Below are positions 23,485 through 34,078 of a DNA stretch of 64,000 nt, in pieces. Source of the DNA: Cristatella mucedo. Lineage: Eukaryota; Bryozoa; Phylactolaemata; Cristatellidae. The stretch is from positions 2,172,001 through 2,236,000 of the forward strand of contig WPIO01000043.1 in NCBI GenBank assembly GCA_009760855.2, given 5' to 3'. The notes under the pieces were generated by a model. It did no database searches. It saw only the letters and a list, made by a program, of their open reading frames with translations, and was not told where the DNA came from. Each line of letters starts with the position of its first letter. Positions within the stretch are counted from its first letter, which is position 1. Made by a program: the position numbers and the translations under genes.

Positions 23485-24236
23485 GCAGATTAGAAAAAGC
23501 TATAAACATCTTAGCTGTAGAGGTTTCCTTATGCGATGTTCGGAAGCACTTGATTTTTGGGAAGAATTCGGAAACGGACAGGAAACGCGTGCAGCACGCT
23601 TGTTGTCCGGCAGTACTTATGTTTTCAGTCAGACTGATAAATATTATCGTTGAGATCCATAAACATAGTCATGTTATCTTTTTTCTAATGATGCAAGTGA
23701 TTTCATTCCCCCGACTCGGTGGTCAAGCATGTCGTACCTTCTCGTTTCTTCTCAAGAAGGGCTCTTCTCTTCTTCAAGTTGGGTAGCATCCATCATTCAC
23801 TAAGTTGTACTGCAAGATAAGACGAAGTTCAAATCAAAGTACAAGCAACATAATTTCTTAACATCGCTAATTAAAACAGTCCAAACGTTATAAACAATCA
23901 GTATTGTTTTTTTTTATAAATGGGCGACCGTGTGCCAGAATTTGCCGTTACAGCCGTTACATTATTTTGATTCTTGCAAACATTCGCAGTTAAATATGAT
24001 TATGTTCACCGTCAATACTAATTGATTAAGTAGCGCTTGTTATTGATATGCAAATAAAATAAAATATACTTTATAATAATATACATTTTCTTTAATAGTC
24101 ATTCAAGAGTTGCAGCAGACCATGAATTCTATGGCACTTTTATTGAATGGATCAGAGAACCATCAGGATTTCACTTCATTTGAGAATTATTGCCATTTCG
24201 TTAGACTAATGCTATTTTCCTGAAATAATATTGCAG
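23485..24236. other. Intron sequence upstream of Ig exon
   Basis: No recognisable repeat or coding segment. It ends in the acceptor TATTGCAG at 24229-24236. Confidence 0.5.
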
Positions 24237-24344
24237 ATGCGAATCCAACAGACAATGGCTTATTTATCTGCATTACATTATATATCAATAGCAATGGGCA
24301 ATACATTTTGACTAATTCGACTGAGGTCACTTTAGAGGCTGCGA
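24237..24344 (+). CDS. Ig-like membrane protein, F-G strand exon
   Basis: This is a 108-nt exon, phase 1 at both ends, with acceptor TTGCAG and donor GTAAGT. With the preceding exon it reads DANPTDNGLFIC, the Ig D-x-G-x-Y/F-x-C motif, followed by an NST glycosylation site and the G-strand EVTLEAA. It completes the domain begun at 17143. Its size, phase and content match the exon at 202-312, so an ancestral two-exon Ig module was duplicated. Its last base A joins GT of the 29198 exon to give Ser. Confidence 0.88.
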
Positions 24345-24674
24345 GTAAGTATCACTGTCAATCGTGGGCAAGCTTGTACTGAAGCTAGCGTAAACTAAAG
24401 ATAATTTAATACTAATGTATTTGCATAATAGCTAAACATTAATAGCTTGAATGTTTATGTTTTACTAAGTAATATTTCAAGGCAGCCAACACTAAAAAAA
24501 ATTTTAATGAAAGATTATCATTGATATTAAGTTGCTTTATAATTGATCTCACTATCTGATTACTATTTCTAGAATAGTTCCGAAAACTATTCATATATAC
24601 GTAACACTCCTGCCAATATAATAAGAAAAATAGAGTTTATCTTCAAGTCAATACTTTTAAATACGCTGCTGCTG

Positions 24675-24815
24675 TGTAGGTAAGCTGATGGTCCTACCCG
24701 AAAGCCGCCTAAGCTGTGAGTGTGCTATTCAAAACTCTACTGCGTAACACCCACATGGTCTTTATGACTTTATGGAGAGACAGACGGAGTTACATTACAT
24801 TATATTACGTGGTCT
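24675..24815 (+). mobile_element. LINE-B, UTR-only copy
   Basis: Only the LINE-B 3' end is present: CCGAAAGCCGCCTAAGCTGT, then CTGCGTAACACCCACATGGT and the GAGTTACATTACATTATATT end. It is an extreme 5' truncation. Confidence 0.75.
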
Positions 24816-24979
24816 GCTTTGCTAGTAATTTCATACCAAAAATTACATCAATATTGACTGCAGGATCCTGCTGGGTGTTATTATAAATAGTTAATATAAA
24901 TAGTTATTATAAATAAATATAAATTAATTTTATAAATAATATAAATTATAAAAAAAATTATTATAAATAAATATAAATA

Positions 24980-25148
24980 GATGTAGGCTAATTTAATAGC
25001 CTTATTTTTATAGCAGCAGGAGAACCATATTGCCTGTCACCACCGCTTGCAGTTGGCTATGATGGATCGCCTAACTGAAGGGTTTGAACCCACGACCTTG
25101 GCTGTGGGGAGCCAGAACCTTGTCTCCTGGGCTATCACGGCCCATTCC
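24980..25148 (-). mobile_element. SINE-2 copy
   Basis: The 3' domain (TTTAATAGCCTTATTTTTAT then AGCAGCAGGAG) is followed leftward-to-head by reverse box B (GGTTTGAACCC at 25081) and a full tRNA-like head ending near 25145. It is the best minus-strand copy of the family in the window. Confidence 0.8.
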
Positions 25149-25149
25149 G

Positions 25150-25565
25150 AGGTAGAGACAAAGCTAAAATATTTCAGTCTGACGTTAGATGCAAGTTAAT
25201 TGGCTAGTGGTGCTCTCGAAATAAAGGTCCAATTACCAAAATACTTCGATTGGATGCAAGGACTGGTGAGACGACTGGAGGCTGAAGAGCGGCTGCGGTG
25301 AGATCACACACTGCGATGGCTAATACATCGGATAGTTAGCCAGTCAAATGTGAATCAAGCAACCTGACGAAGCGAGGATCCTGATGCAGATTCAATTTTT
25401 TACACAGATCCAGAGGGCTCAAGAAGCTCTGAAATGCTCTGAAATGGAAGCTACGCCTTTGCTAAGAGGCCAGACAAGCACGTGCCCCTTGCAACGAATA
25501 AGCTATGCAATAAAGATAGGACACCGCAAGATGACTAGTGAGCTATAGCATAGTAAGAATGAAAA
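25150..25565. other. Intron sequence, nothing recognised
   Basis: Mixed composition with no open frame or repeat family that I can name. Confidence 0.45.
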
Positions 25566-27190
25566 CAATAATAATATTAATACACTTGATATAGCGCCCT
25601 CATGGAACTCAGTCTCTATCTGAGAACTTGAAAATTTGCTGCAGAGGAAGCACGATCGGATGGCTAATGGTAGCACCCTGAATAAACAACAAGAATAACA
25701 TGGTTAGGGGTTTGTATCTCCCTCTGTAACTCCACAAAGCCATACAGACTATGTGGGTGTTCCGCAGGACCGTTTTGTATAGCCCACTCACAGCCTAAGC
25801 GGCTTTCGGTACGCATTCGGTAAACATCAGAGTTTGCATCACGCAACGGAGAGAAAGTGGGAAGCATAGCGGAGCCAGGAGAGCAGTTGAGGTAGTGAGT
25901 TGCATGCAACTAACAGCTCAGGACCGCTGAAAAGGATGAGCAATGATACGCAACTGAAGAGAAGTTGTCGTTGCCTAAGAGTTGTGGAAGTGATTTCCAC
26001 AGTCTAGGATCTGCAGAGCTAAAGCTTCTGTCGTCAACGGTCTTTAAGCGGAGGAATAGAACAGCTAAGTTATTGTCCATACAGGATCTGAGGGCACGAA
26101 GATGCTGAAATTGGTGATGCAGTTCAGCTAGGTACAAAGGAGCCAAGCCGTGGCGTGACTTGTGGGTCAGGGTGACATGCACACGGTCAGCATGAAGGTA
26201 TGGTTATTGGCAGAGTGTACAGCGTCAGTACACATAAGCTCATAAAGGACTGATCACAGGGAACCACTAAATGCTATCATAAATAAATGTATTTTTAGTT
26301 TCGTTTTAAATGCGGACAAGTCAGAAGATATCGTGATGCGGGTCGGTAGTGAGTTACCGGCTTGGGAAACATACGGACTAAAGGCACGGTCTCCAGAGGA
26401 TTTGAGATGTGTTTAAGGTATGGGTAAACAGTTACATTACCAAAAGCGGCCGGTACAATGCTTAGCCTGGTGGGGTAGTATATCTGATAGGTAGGCGGGA
26501 GCCAAAGAGTGAAGGGACCTAGAAGTGAGCTACAAACTTTGAACTCGGTGTGTTGCTTGAGTGGGAGCTAATACAGATCGACGAGAAGTGTTATGATGTT
26601 GCAACTACGACGCTCATGACAGACAAGTCTAGCTGCAGAGTTTTGCACCTCCTCTAAGCACCTGATTGCACAGGCCGGTAGGCCAGCAAGCAGTGATTTA
26701 CAGAAGTCAGCACGGGATGTAAAAAATACATTGACAAATCGAGATGTAGTATCACTGTATAAGCTAACCGGAATTTTAGCAATGTCATTTAGCTGAAAGT
26801 AGGCAGACATGACTGTGGATTTGATGAGGTCGTCTAATGAAAGGTCGCTTTGGAACATTACAGCCAAGTTTCATGCAAATTCAACAGTAGATATGCTGGC
26901 AGAGCCAATTTTGAGCTTAAGTCTTTCCAATTTCTAAATCACAACTGGTTTGCTCATATTTAGTAAGTTGCTTTTATCATTAGTCAATGTAAGAAAGTTT
27001 GTAGCCATGTGCGGATTTCATCAATATATTCAGCAAGGGAGTTAGACTATTCGACGTGATGGAGGGCTGGGAGGGATCAAATCAAAGGTTAAACTAAGTA
27101 GGTAGCTACAAGTGTATAACGTCTGCTTAGAAGTGAAAGTCTGGATTGTGCTAGCCCAGGAGTACACATTTTTAACTAGGTCAACTATTA
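25566..27190 (-). mobile_element. LINE-A copy interrupted by LINE-B
   Basis: The 3' tail and UTR lie at 25566-25706 and the rest resumes at 26166. The interrupted blocks rejoin as GTTAGGGGT|GACATGCAC, the order seen in intact copies. The ORF part includes 26568-26867 with DLSLDDLIKSTVMSAYFQ and LLAGLPACAIRCLEEVQNSA. It reaches to just after the RT core (about 27190) and is then 5'-truncated. Frames are broken. Confidence 0.85.
25707..26165 (-). mobile_element. LINE-B copy nested in LINE-A
   Basis: This copy, 5'-truncated, has the LINE-B UTR (25707-25860) and the ORF C-terminus (25910-26182 frame, RHGLAPLYLAELHHQFQHLR). It lies inside the LINE-A copy in the same orientation, so LINE-B moved after that LINE-A copy was fixed. 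Confidence 0.85.
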
Positions 27191-28094
27191 ACAGCTGAAA
27201 GGAGGACGAATAAGCAGAGCAGGATTACTTGGAGGTTGCAGTACGACAGAGAGGTAGTTTAGGAATTAAGTCTCTAGTCCTTGTATCTTACCCTAAACAA
27301 TTTGAGGAAATCCTTAGCCGGGTCACACTCTAGTATTTTTTATAATGCAATTTTCTGTGTACCTTCAAGAGCATGTTCGATGCGGAAAAATGAGATAGTT
27401 AAGAACGGATGTTTTATTTTTTAAACCTATTTTCAAATTGTCACTTAGCCTCGTGCTAAATATATTATTGTTATCCACTGTTATGCTAAAATCTTTAGTA
27501 GTGAGAACTGAGTCCCGAATTCATGGCGGTATTTTGACACACATTTTTAGTATTCCAAACCTTTGCTACATCAACCTTTAAGACAAAGACCGTGCCGGAG
27601 AGAATGGACCTTTTGATTTGTCTCAATGAAAACATCCTACAGAACTTGGATAGTGGTGTAGTAGACTTGCATTAAGGAAGTTTACATTGGCAGAAGGGCA
27701 GGCGATGTCAGTTTGCAGCCGCCTAAATTAAAGACGATTAACAATAGGTTTCATGACTAACTAACACTTCCAGATAACCAAACCGAAACGTCGTCGGATG
27801 AAAATGCGATAATAATATTAAAATAACTGTTCATTCGTAGTACATCCGAACCAAACTCTATCCATATTTTGGCTCTTTATTTATTAAAGGCTTTTTTCAA
27901 GCAGTTCTACATCTTTACACCAATGTAATAGTTGACTAGAAAAATCATTGTAATGTTATGTACAGTCACTAACTTAGCCCATGGCTCTCTATCACGGTTC
28001 GGCTTAGAGGCCAGAATAGGAACCATTTCCATGTTAACTTTCCCCCAATTAACCACTTAGCTCAGGTAATCCTGTTTCGTTAACTGCAAGGCCA
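27191..28094. other. Intron sequence, nothing recognised
   Basis: AT-rich sequence without assignable features. Confidence 0.45.
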
Positions 28095-28910
28095 CAGTGC
28101 GTCCGAGAATGTAGGTGAAGCAGTGCAGCTGATCTACTTCATTCAGAAGACTGCTTCTATAGCTAGCCATCACGTCCGATCCTTTTCCAAGATTAGGAGC
28201 TGTCTTCCACAGTGGCTTGTAAAAAATTTAACTAGCTCCTTAGTTGTGTCTCGGCTTGATTACTGCAATTCACTTTTGGCTGGGCTACCAAAGAAAGCAG
28301 CTATGCCACTGCAGCTGACTATGAATATGACTGCAAGGCTAGTCTTCAAGGCCCAGAGGTTCGAGCGAGTGTCTCCTTTGCTAAAAGAGTAACGATGGTT
28401 GCCGGTTGACCAATGGATACAGAGCAAAGTTCTTACGCTGACCCGCAAGGCCCGCCACGGCATGGCTCCTTCGTACCTAGCTGAACTGCTGCATCAGTTT
28501 CTGCCTGTTCGCGCCCTCAGGACCTGTGTGGATAATAAATTAGCTGTTCCATTCCTTCGCTTAAAGACCATAGGAGACACAAGCTTTAGCTCTGCAGGTC
28601 ATAGGCTGTGGAACTCACTACCACAACTCTTACGCAACGACAGCTTCTCTTCTGTTGCCGATTATGGCTCATTCTTTTCAGCGGTCCTGAGCTGCTACTT
28701 TCATGTTACCAACTATCTTAACTGCTCTCCTGGCTCCGCTATGCTTCCCACTTTCTCTGTGTTGCGTGATGCGAAGTCTGTTGGCTACAGAATGATACCG
28801 AAGGCTGCTTAGGCTGTGAGTGGGCTACACAAAACGATCCTGCGTAGCACCCACAAGTTCGTTATGACTTTGTGGAGTTACAGACGGAGAAACATTACAT
28901 TACATTACAT
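28095..28910 (+). mobile_element. LINE-B, 3' third, well preserved
   Basis: Two frames separated by one stop at about 28390 (28123-28392 and 28399-28812) encode the post-RT region (SRLDYCNSLLAGLPKKAAM) and the C-terminus (KARHGMAPSYLAELLHQF, SAGHRLWNSLPQLLRND). The 3' end is ACATTACATTACATT at 28893-28910. This copy is the best guide to the LINE-B C-terminus and tail in the window. Confidence 0.88.
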
Positions 28911-29197
28911 ATTGCGACCACTCCAGTGCAGATGTTAGGCCAATACTATAGGCACTTGTTGAAACAGATGAAAGTTTCTCGAATTAAACTATAGGCAAGG
29001 TTAGAGTCTGCAGCTGCTGACGTTTCTTCCACTGGCGTTAGATCTAGCATCAATTACAATGAGCCGCTTTAGCCGCCAAATATCGGCATATGTAACGTCG
29101 CACGGCCACAATTCATTAGCGAAATAAAATAACACACGTACTTCTGCTATGCTGTGCTGGTCTTTACGAGGCGAAATGCAACGTTCATCTTTTCCAG

Positions 29198-29367
29198 GTT
29201 TGCCGTACAGCTGGATAGCATTCAGTCAAAGAGACAGCGATTATCAGTACGTAATGCCATCAATTGGCTCAGAAACAGCTGCTGGCTATACCAGTAGCTT
29301 AAGTAAGGTGGACACTGCGACCTTGAGATGCATATTTGAAGGATACAACACAGTTCCCGAGTTTAAA
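29198..29367 (+). CDS. Ig-like membrane protein, exon opening the last Ig domain
   Basis: This is a 170-nt exon with acceptor TTTTCCAG and donor GTAAGT, phase 1 in and phase 0 out. It reads YSWIAFSQRDSDYQYV, then LSKVDTATLRC with the presumed B-strand cysteine, and ends TVPEFK. The WI-x-F-x-x-R opening and the SK...A-x-L-R-C block repeat those of the 17143 exon. It continues in phase 0 into the exon at 50050 after a 20.7-kb intron, the longest fully contained here. The module is split at a different point from the earlier one, so intron positions have shifted since duplication. Confidence 0.85.
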
Positions 29368-29599
29368 GTAAGTTGAGTTATTTTCCGGAAAAGTGGCTAT
29401 GTACTCAATTGATCAGAAAAACTATTAAAAGCTGCTTTCTTCTAGCATAAGCAGTACTAAGGGTGTGTTTTAGCCTATGAAAAACAAGGGAAACTGGGAA
29501 TCCGCGACCCACTTAAAAGCCTCGAATGGTCGGATAGCTAATGAAATATTTATTTCTCTCTGATTTGAATCAAGTTTACAATGCTTTATAGGTGAAAGG

Positions 29600-29748
29600 A
29601 CAGCTGACTTAACAGCCTCATTGATATTGCAGCAGAAGTACGGTAGCGGCTATCAATACAGCTCTTCATGGACGATAAAGGCTCGCCTAGCGTGGGCGTC
29701 GAACTCGCGACCCGCTTTGAGAAGAGCGAGCACCTTATCCCTGCGCTG
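29600..29748 (-). mobile_element. SINE-2 copy
   Basis: The reverse 3' domain (ACTTAACAGCCTCATTG) and the CAGCAGAAGTACGG block are followed by a diverged reverse box B (GTCGAACTCGCGAC) and head. It is old. Confidence 0.6.
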
Positions 29749-29754
29749 AGACTC

Positions 29755-29860
29755 AGGGGTAACTAGACTGCTAAGCTCATGGGCTCGAGCACTGCGATAG
29801 ACGTGAGGCATCCGGATAGAGATTAAGTTCTCCTAGTGTGCTTTGCGAATAAGGATATTT
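29755..29860 (+). mobile_element. SINE-1 copy, diverged
   Basis: The segment includes GGGCTCGAGCACTGCG (box B-like) and GTGAGGCATCCGGATAGAG. A tail ATTAAGTTCTCCTAGTGTGC follows. The 5' head is lost or unrecognisable. It abuts the SINE-2 copy head-to-head. Confidence 0.55.
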
Positions 29861-30288
29861 CGTTCTACATATCGCTTGAATTATATCAACAAGGGTCTCA
29901 AAAAGAGCCGTGCCGGACAAGCATGATTAGCGTCGCAACTAATTTTGCTCCCCTTACCAAATGTCCATGATATTCAACTCTAATGGCGTTACGTTTGAAC
30001 ATGTATACGAGAATTCCTAATCTTATTGTGACTGCCTAGTAGTAGTTATGCGTTTTCCCTGTCAATTGGGAAGCGGTGTAAAACATGTACGGTATGTTGA
30101 ATCTCTTCACTTTCTGCTTCGGCATTTGCTGCAGTCCTGTGCTTAGTCACCCGTCAAAACTGTATCCTCGGCCACAGACTCAGTCGCCGAGAGCACTGCA
30201 AATTTAGAAAAGTCGCCGTTCAGCCGACAGCAACAGCAGCACACCGAGCTCTGATGCATTGCGCCTCAGCAATGAGCAGCTGCGCACC

Positions 30289-30440
30289 GAGCTGGTTTGG
30301 TCTAGCGGTTAAGGTGCTTGCTCCGACCAAGGTCTGACTGAGGTCGTGGGCTCGAGCCCCGAGGCATATGTGAAACGCCTGAATAGAGATTAAGTTCTCT
30401 TGGGGCGCTATATAAATGAGCTATGTATTATATTTATATT
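30289..30440 (+). mobile_element. SINE-1 copy, best preserved
   Basis: The full head begins GAGCTGGTTTGGTCTAGCGG. Box B-like GGGCTCGAGCCCC lies at 30348-30360. The tail reads GCCTGAATAGAGATTAAG then TTCTCTTGGGGCGCTATATA. The head-to-tail order and spacing equal those of the 14912 and 17999 copies. Confidence 0.88.
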
Positions 30441-30820
30441 AGCTGCAGTGGGAGCAGGTGGCTGGTAGCTTGACCGTCTCTAACTGCACCGCCGGCGATA
30501 ACCAGCGTCTATTACTGTCTTGGTAGCTACAGTCTCCCCACGCGGCGGTATGCCAAAGGATATGCGTGCCAATTTCCAAGTCACTCGATCAAAGCTGTAA
30601 TACGATTTCATAGATCCGGCGCGACCACATCTCAAATGCACACGAAACTACTGTCGAAGGTGCGGGCACGAACTAGAGCGTTCGCAGCCTGCTCAGAATT
30701 CACCTCGCGACACTTACGCGTATGAATGGACTGCTAGGTAACTGAGCTGCATTGAGAATCCGCCGCGTAGCCAAATGCGCGACCGTGTAATTGCTTGGTA
30801 GCTCAGACCTATAGCGCGAT
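30441..30820. other. GC-richer unassigned DNA
   Basis: This stretch is richer in CG dinucleotides than the surrounding intron; no coding or repeat assignment. Confidence 0.4.
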
Positions 30821-30823
30821 GTC

Positions 30824-31180
30824 ATGTAATGTATCTCCGTATGTAGCTCCACAAAGTCATAAAGACCATGTGGATGTTACGCATGAGGGTTTTGTATAGC
30901 CCACTCACAGCCTAAGTGGCTTTCGGTACGCATTCGATAGCCAACAGACTTCGTCTCATGCAACGAAGAGAAAGTGGGAAGCATATCAGAGTCAGGAGAA
31001 AGGTTGAGGTAGTGAGTAGCATGGAAGTAGCAGCTCAGGATCGCTAAAAAGGATGAGCTATAGTCGGCAGCAGGAGAGCAGTGGTCGTTGCGTAATATTG
31101 TGGAAGCGAATTCAACAGTCTAGGACTTGCACAGCTAAAGGCTCTGTCGCCAACGGTCTTTAAGCGGAGTATTGGAACAG
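30824..31180 (-). mobile_element. LINE-B, 5'-truncated copy
   Basis: From left to right: the ATGTAATGTATCTCCGT end, the UTR, and the last ~80 codons of the ORF in broken frames. It ends at about 31180 near the residues equivalent to AVPFLRLKTVGD. Confidence 0.8.
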
Positions 31181-31251
31181 CTGCAGCACTAGTTAAAAAT
31201 AGCGTAGAGGTTCAGCTACAAATTTTATTTTCCGAAGAACCTTCGGTGGCT

Positions 31252-31925
31252 GTAATAATAGTAATATAAATTAACTTGATAAAGCACCCTCAGAGAACTC
31301 GATTTCTTTCTAGGTGCTTTACATTTGATGCAAAGAGAAACGCGACTGAATGGTGAGTAGTATCATGCTTGATAAACAACATGAATAACATGGTTTAGGG
31401 TCAAATACACAGTCTCAGCATGCTAATGTGGTTAATGGCAGCATGCAAAGTGTCAGTACGCATAAGCACATACAGGACGAATCACAGGGAACCACTAAAT
31501 GCTGTCCTAAATTGGTGTTTTTAAGTTCTTTTTTAATGAGGTCAAGTCAGGGGATGTTGTAATGCAAGTCTGGAAGGAGTTACAGGCTTTGGGAGCATAC
31601 GATCTAAATGCACGGTCTCCAAAGGATTTGAGGTTTGTACGAGGTATTGGAAAAATGTTAGATTCCGAAAAGTGGGTGATACGATGCATGGCCTGGTGGG
31701 GGGAGTAGATCTAAGAGATAGGCTGGAGCCAAAGAATGAAGTGACCTAAAAGTGAGCTACAAAATCTGGAAGTCGATCCGTTGCTTGACTGGTAGTCCGT
31801 GCAGGTCCGCGAGAAGTGATTCGATTGGGCTACTGTGAAGCTCACGACTGACAAGCCTAGCTGCAGAGACTTGCACCAGCAGTAAGATCCTGATGGCACA
31901 TATCGGTAGGCCAGAATGTGCAGAT
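31252..31925 (-). mobile_element. LINE-A, 5'-truncated copy
   Basis: The ATT tract and tail (31252-31320), the UTR, then the ORF C-terminus (31507-31689, with SFGDRAFRSYAPKACNS) are followed by the region equivalent to LLADLHWLPVKQR in a broken frame. Confidence 0.8.
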
Positions 31926-31969
31926 TAAGAGATTCATAGCGAAGTTCCCACGCTTCCTAACTCTGCCTG

Positions 31970-32990
31970 CAAGTGATTGGCTTCTTAATAATCTGCTGCA
32001 GCACCTGAGAAACTGAATGCTTGCCTTGCCGATATTTGATCCTCGATGTCGGAAAACTTCCTGAAATTAAACGATGATGAAACTGAACTGCTGCTCATAG
32101 GACACCCTAAGCGTGTGGCTGGATTAAAAGGCGTTGCTCTTCTAATAGACGAAGCTACTGGGCGACCATCCTCACGAGATGGAAATTTACGTATCCTTTT
32201 TGACAGCTGCCTCAATCTTAAAAGCTTTACTCAGAGGCTTCTTTAGCTAACCATCACGTCCGATCCCTATCACAGATAAGGAGCTGTCTCCCACAGTTGC
32301 TTGTAGCAAATTAAACTTGCTCCTTTGTTTTGTCTCGGCTTGATTATTGTAATTTCTATCTGGCTGGGCTGCCAAAGAAAAGTATTAAGCCACGGCAGCT
32401 GACTATGAATATGGCTGCAAGGCTAGCCTTCGAGTCCCAGAGCTTCGAACACGTGTCTCCTTTGCTAAAAGAGCTTGAATGAATGGCGGTTGAGCAACGG
32501 ATACAGAGCGAAGTTCTTGGGGCCACAAGGCCCACCACGGCTGGGCTCCTTCACACTTAGCTGATCTGCTGCATCAGTTTCAGACTGTTCAAGCCCTCAG
32601 GTCCTGTGTGGACAATAAGTTAGCTTTTCCATTCCTTCGCATAAAGACCGTTGGCGACAGAAGCTTTAGCTCTACCGGTCCTAGATTGTGGAACTCGCTT
32701 CCTCAATTCTTTAGCAAATAATACTACTCGTCTGCTGCCGAATATGGCTTATCCTTTTCAGCAGTCCTGAGCTGCTACTTCCATGCTACTCAATATCTCT
32801 AATGATCTTCTGACTCTGTAATGCTTCCCACTTTCTCTTTGCATCGTGAGACGAAGTCTGTTGGCTACCAAATGCGTACCGAAAGCCGCTTAGGCTGTGA
32901 GTGGGCTACACAAAACTCTCCTGTATAACACCCACACGGTCTTTATGACTTTGTGAAGTTACAGACGGAGATACATCGCATTAAAATAAA
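31970..32990 (+). mobile_element. LINE-B, 3' third
   Basis: The open frame 32046-32246 reads NFLKLNDDETELLLIGHPKR, the block after the YADD box of the RT. The remaining ORF is frameshifted. The UTR ends near 32985 in ACATCGCATTAAAA, a degraded ACATT tail. Confidence 0.85.
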
Positions 32991-32999
32991 TGTATACCC

Positions 33000-33165
33000 T
33001 GTTACTTTAGCACACCTGTTTAAGTCTCCCCACTATTCCAGGTACACTATAGACAATAAATTATTCGCTACATTTCTTCAACTAATGACCGTTGGCGACA
33101 GAAGCTTTTGTACTGCAGATCGTTAGCAGTGGAACTCACTTTCACGATTCTAATGCAACGGCATC
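33000..33165 (+). mobile_element. LINE-B fragment
   Basis: A short match to the segment for DNKLAVPFLRLKTVGD and the following LWNSLP region, in broken frames. Confidence 0.55.
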
Positions 33166-33186
33166 TATCAATCTATTACCAACGGT

Positions 33187-33325
33187 GGCATTTCAGCTAC
33201 ATAACATTGCTAAAATTCTGGCTTGTTTAGATAGGAACACCACGTCTTAGGTTGGCTAATCCATTCGTGACATCCCGTCTTAACTGCTGTAACTCACTGC
33301 CTGCTGGCCTACCGGCGAGTGCTAT
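33187..33325 (+). mobile_element. LINE-A fragment
   Basis: It matches LINE-A from CAGCTACATAACATTGCTAA through TGTAACTCACTGCCTGCTGG, the segment between the RT core and the C-terminus. It is cut on the right by the inverted LINE-B copy. Confidence 0.65.
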
Positions 33326-34078
33326 GTAATGTAACGTAATGTTTCTCCGTCAGTAACTCCCAAAAGTAATAAAGACCATGTGGGTGTTAAACAGGAGAGT
33401 TTTGCATAGCGTACTCACAGCCTAAGCGGATTTCGGTACGCAATCGGTAGCCAAAAGACTTCATCTCACGCAAAAAAGAGAAAGTGTGAAGCATAGCAGA
33501 GTCAGGAGAGCAGTTGAGGTAGTGAGTAGCATAGAAGTAGCTGCTCAGGACCGCTGAAAAGGATAAGCCACAGTCGGCAGCAGAAGAGTAGTAATATTTG
33601 TATAAGAATTGTGGAAGCTAGTTCCGCAGTCTAGGACCTGCAGAGCTAAAGCTTCTGTCGCCAACTGTCTTTAAGCTGAGGAATGGCACAGCTAATTTAT
33701 TGTCCACATACGACCTCAGGGCACGAAGAGGCTGAAACTGATGCAGCAGCTCAGCTAGGAACGAAGGAGCCAAGCCGAGGCGGGCCTTGTGGGTCAGCGT
33801 AAGAACTTTGCTCTGTATCCTTTGCTCAACCGGCAACCATCCTTGCTCTTTCAGCAAAGGTGACACGTACTCGAACCGCTGGGACTTGAAGACAAGCCTT
33901 GCAGCCATATTCATAGTCCGCTGTAGTGGCATCATAGCTTTCTTTGGCAGCCCAGCCAAAAGCGAATTACAATAATCAAGCCGAGACAGAACTAAGGAGC
34001 TAGTTAAATTTTTTACAAGCCACTGTGAGAGACAGCTCCTAATCTTGGATAGGGAGCGGATGTGATGGCTGGCTGTAA

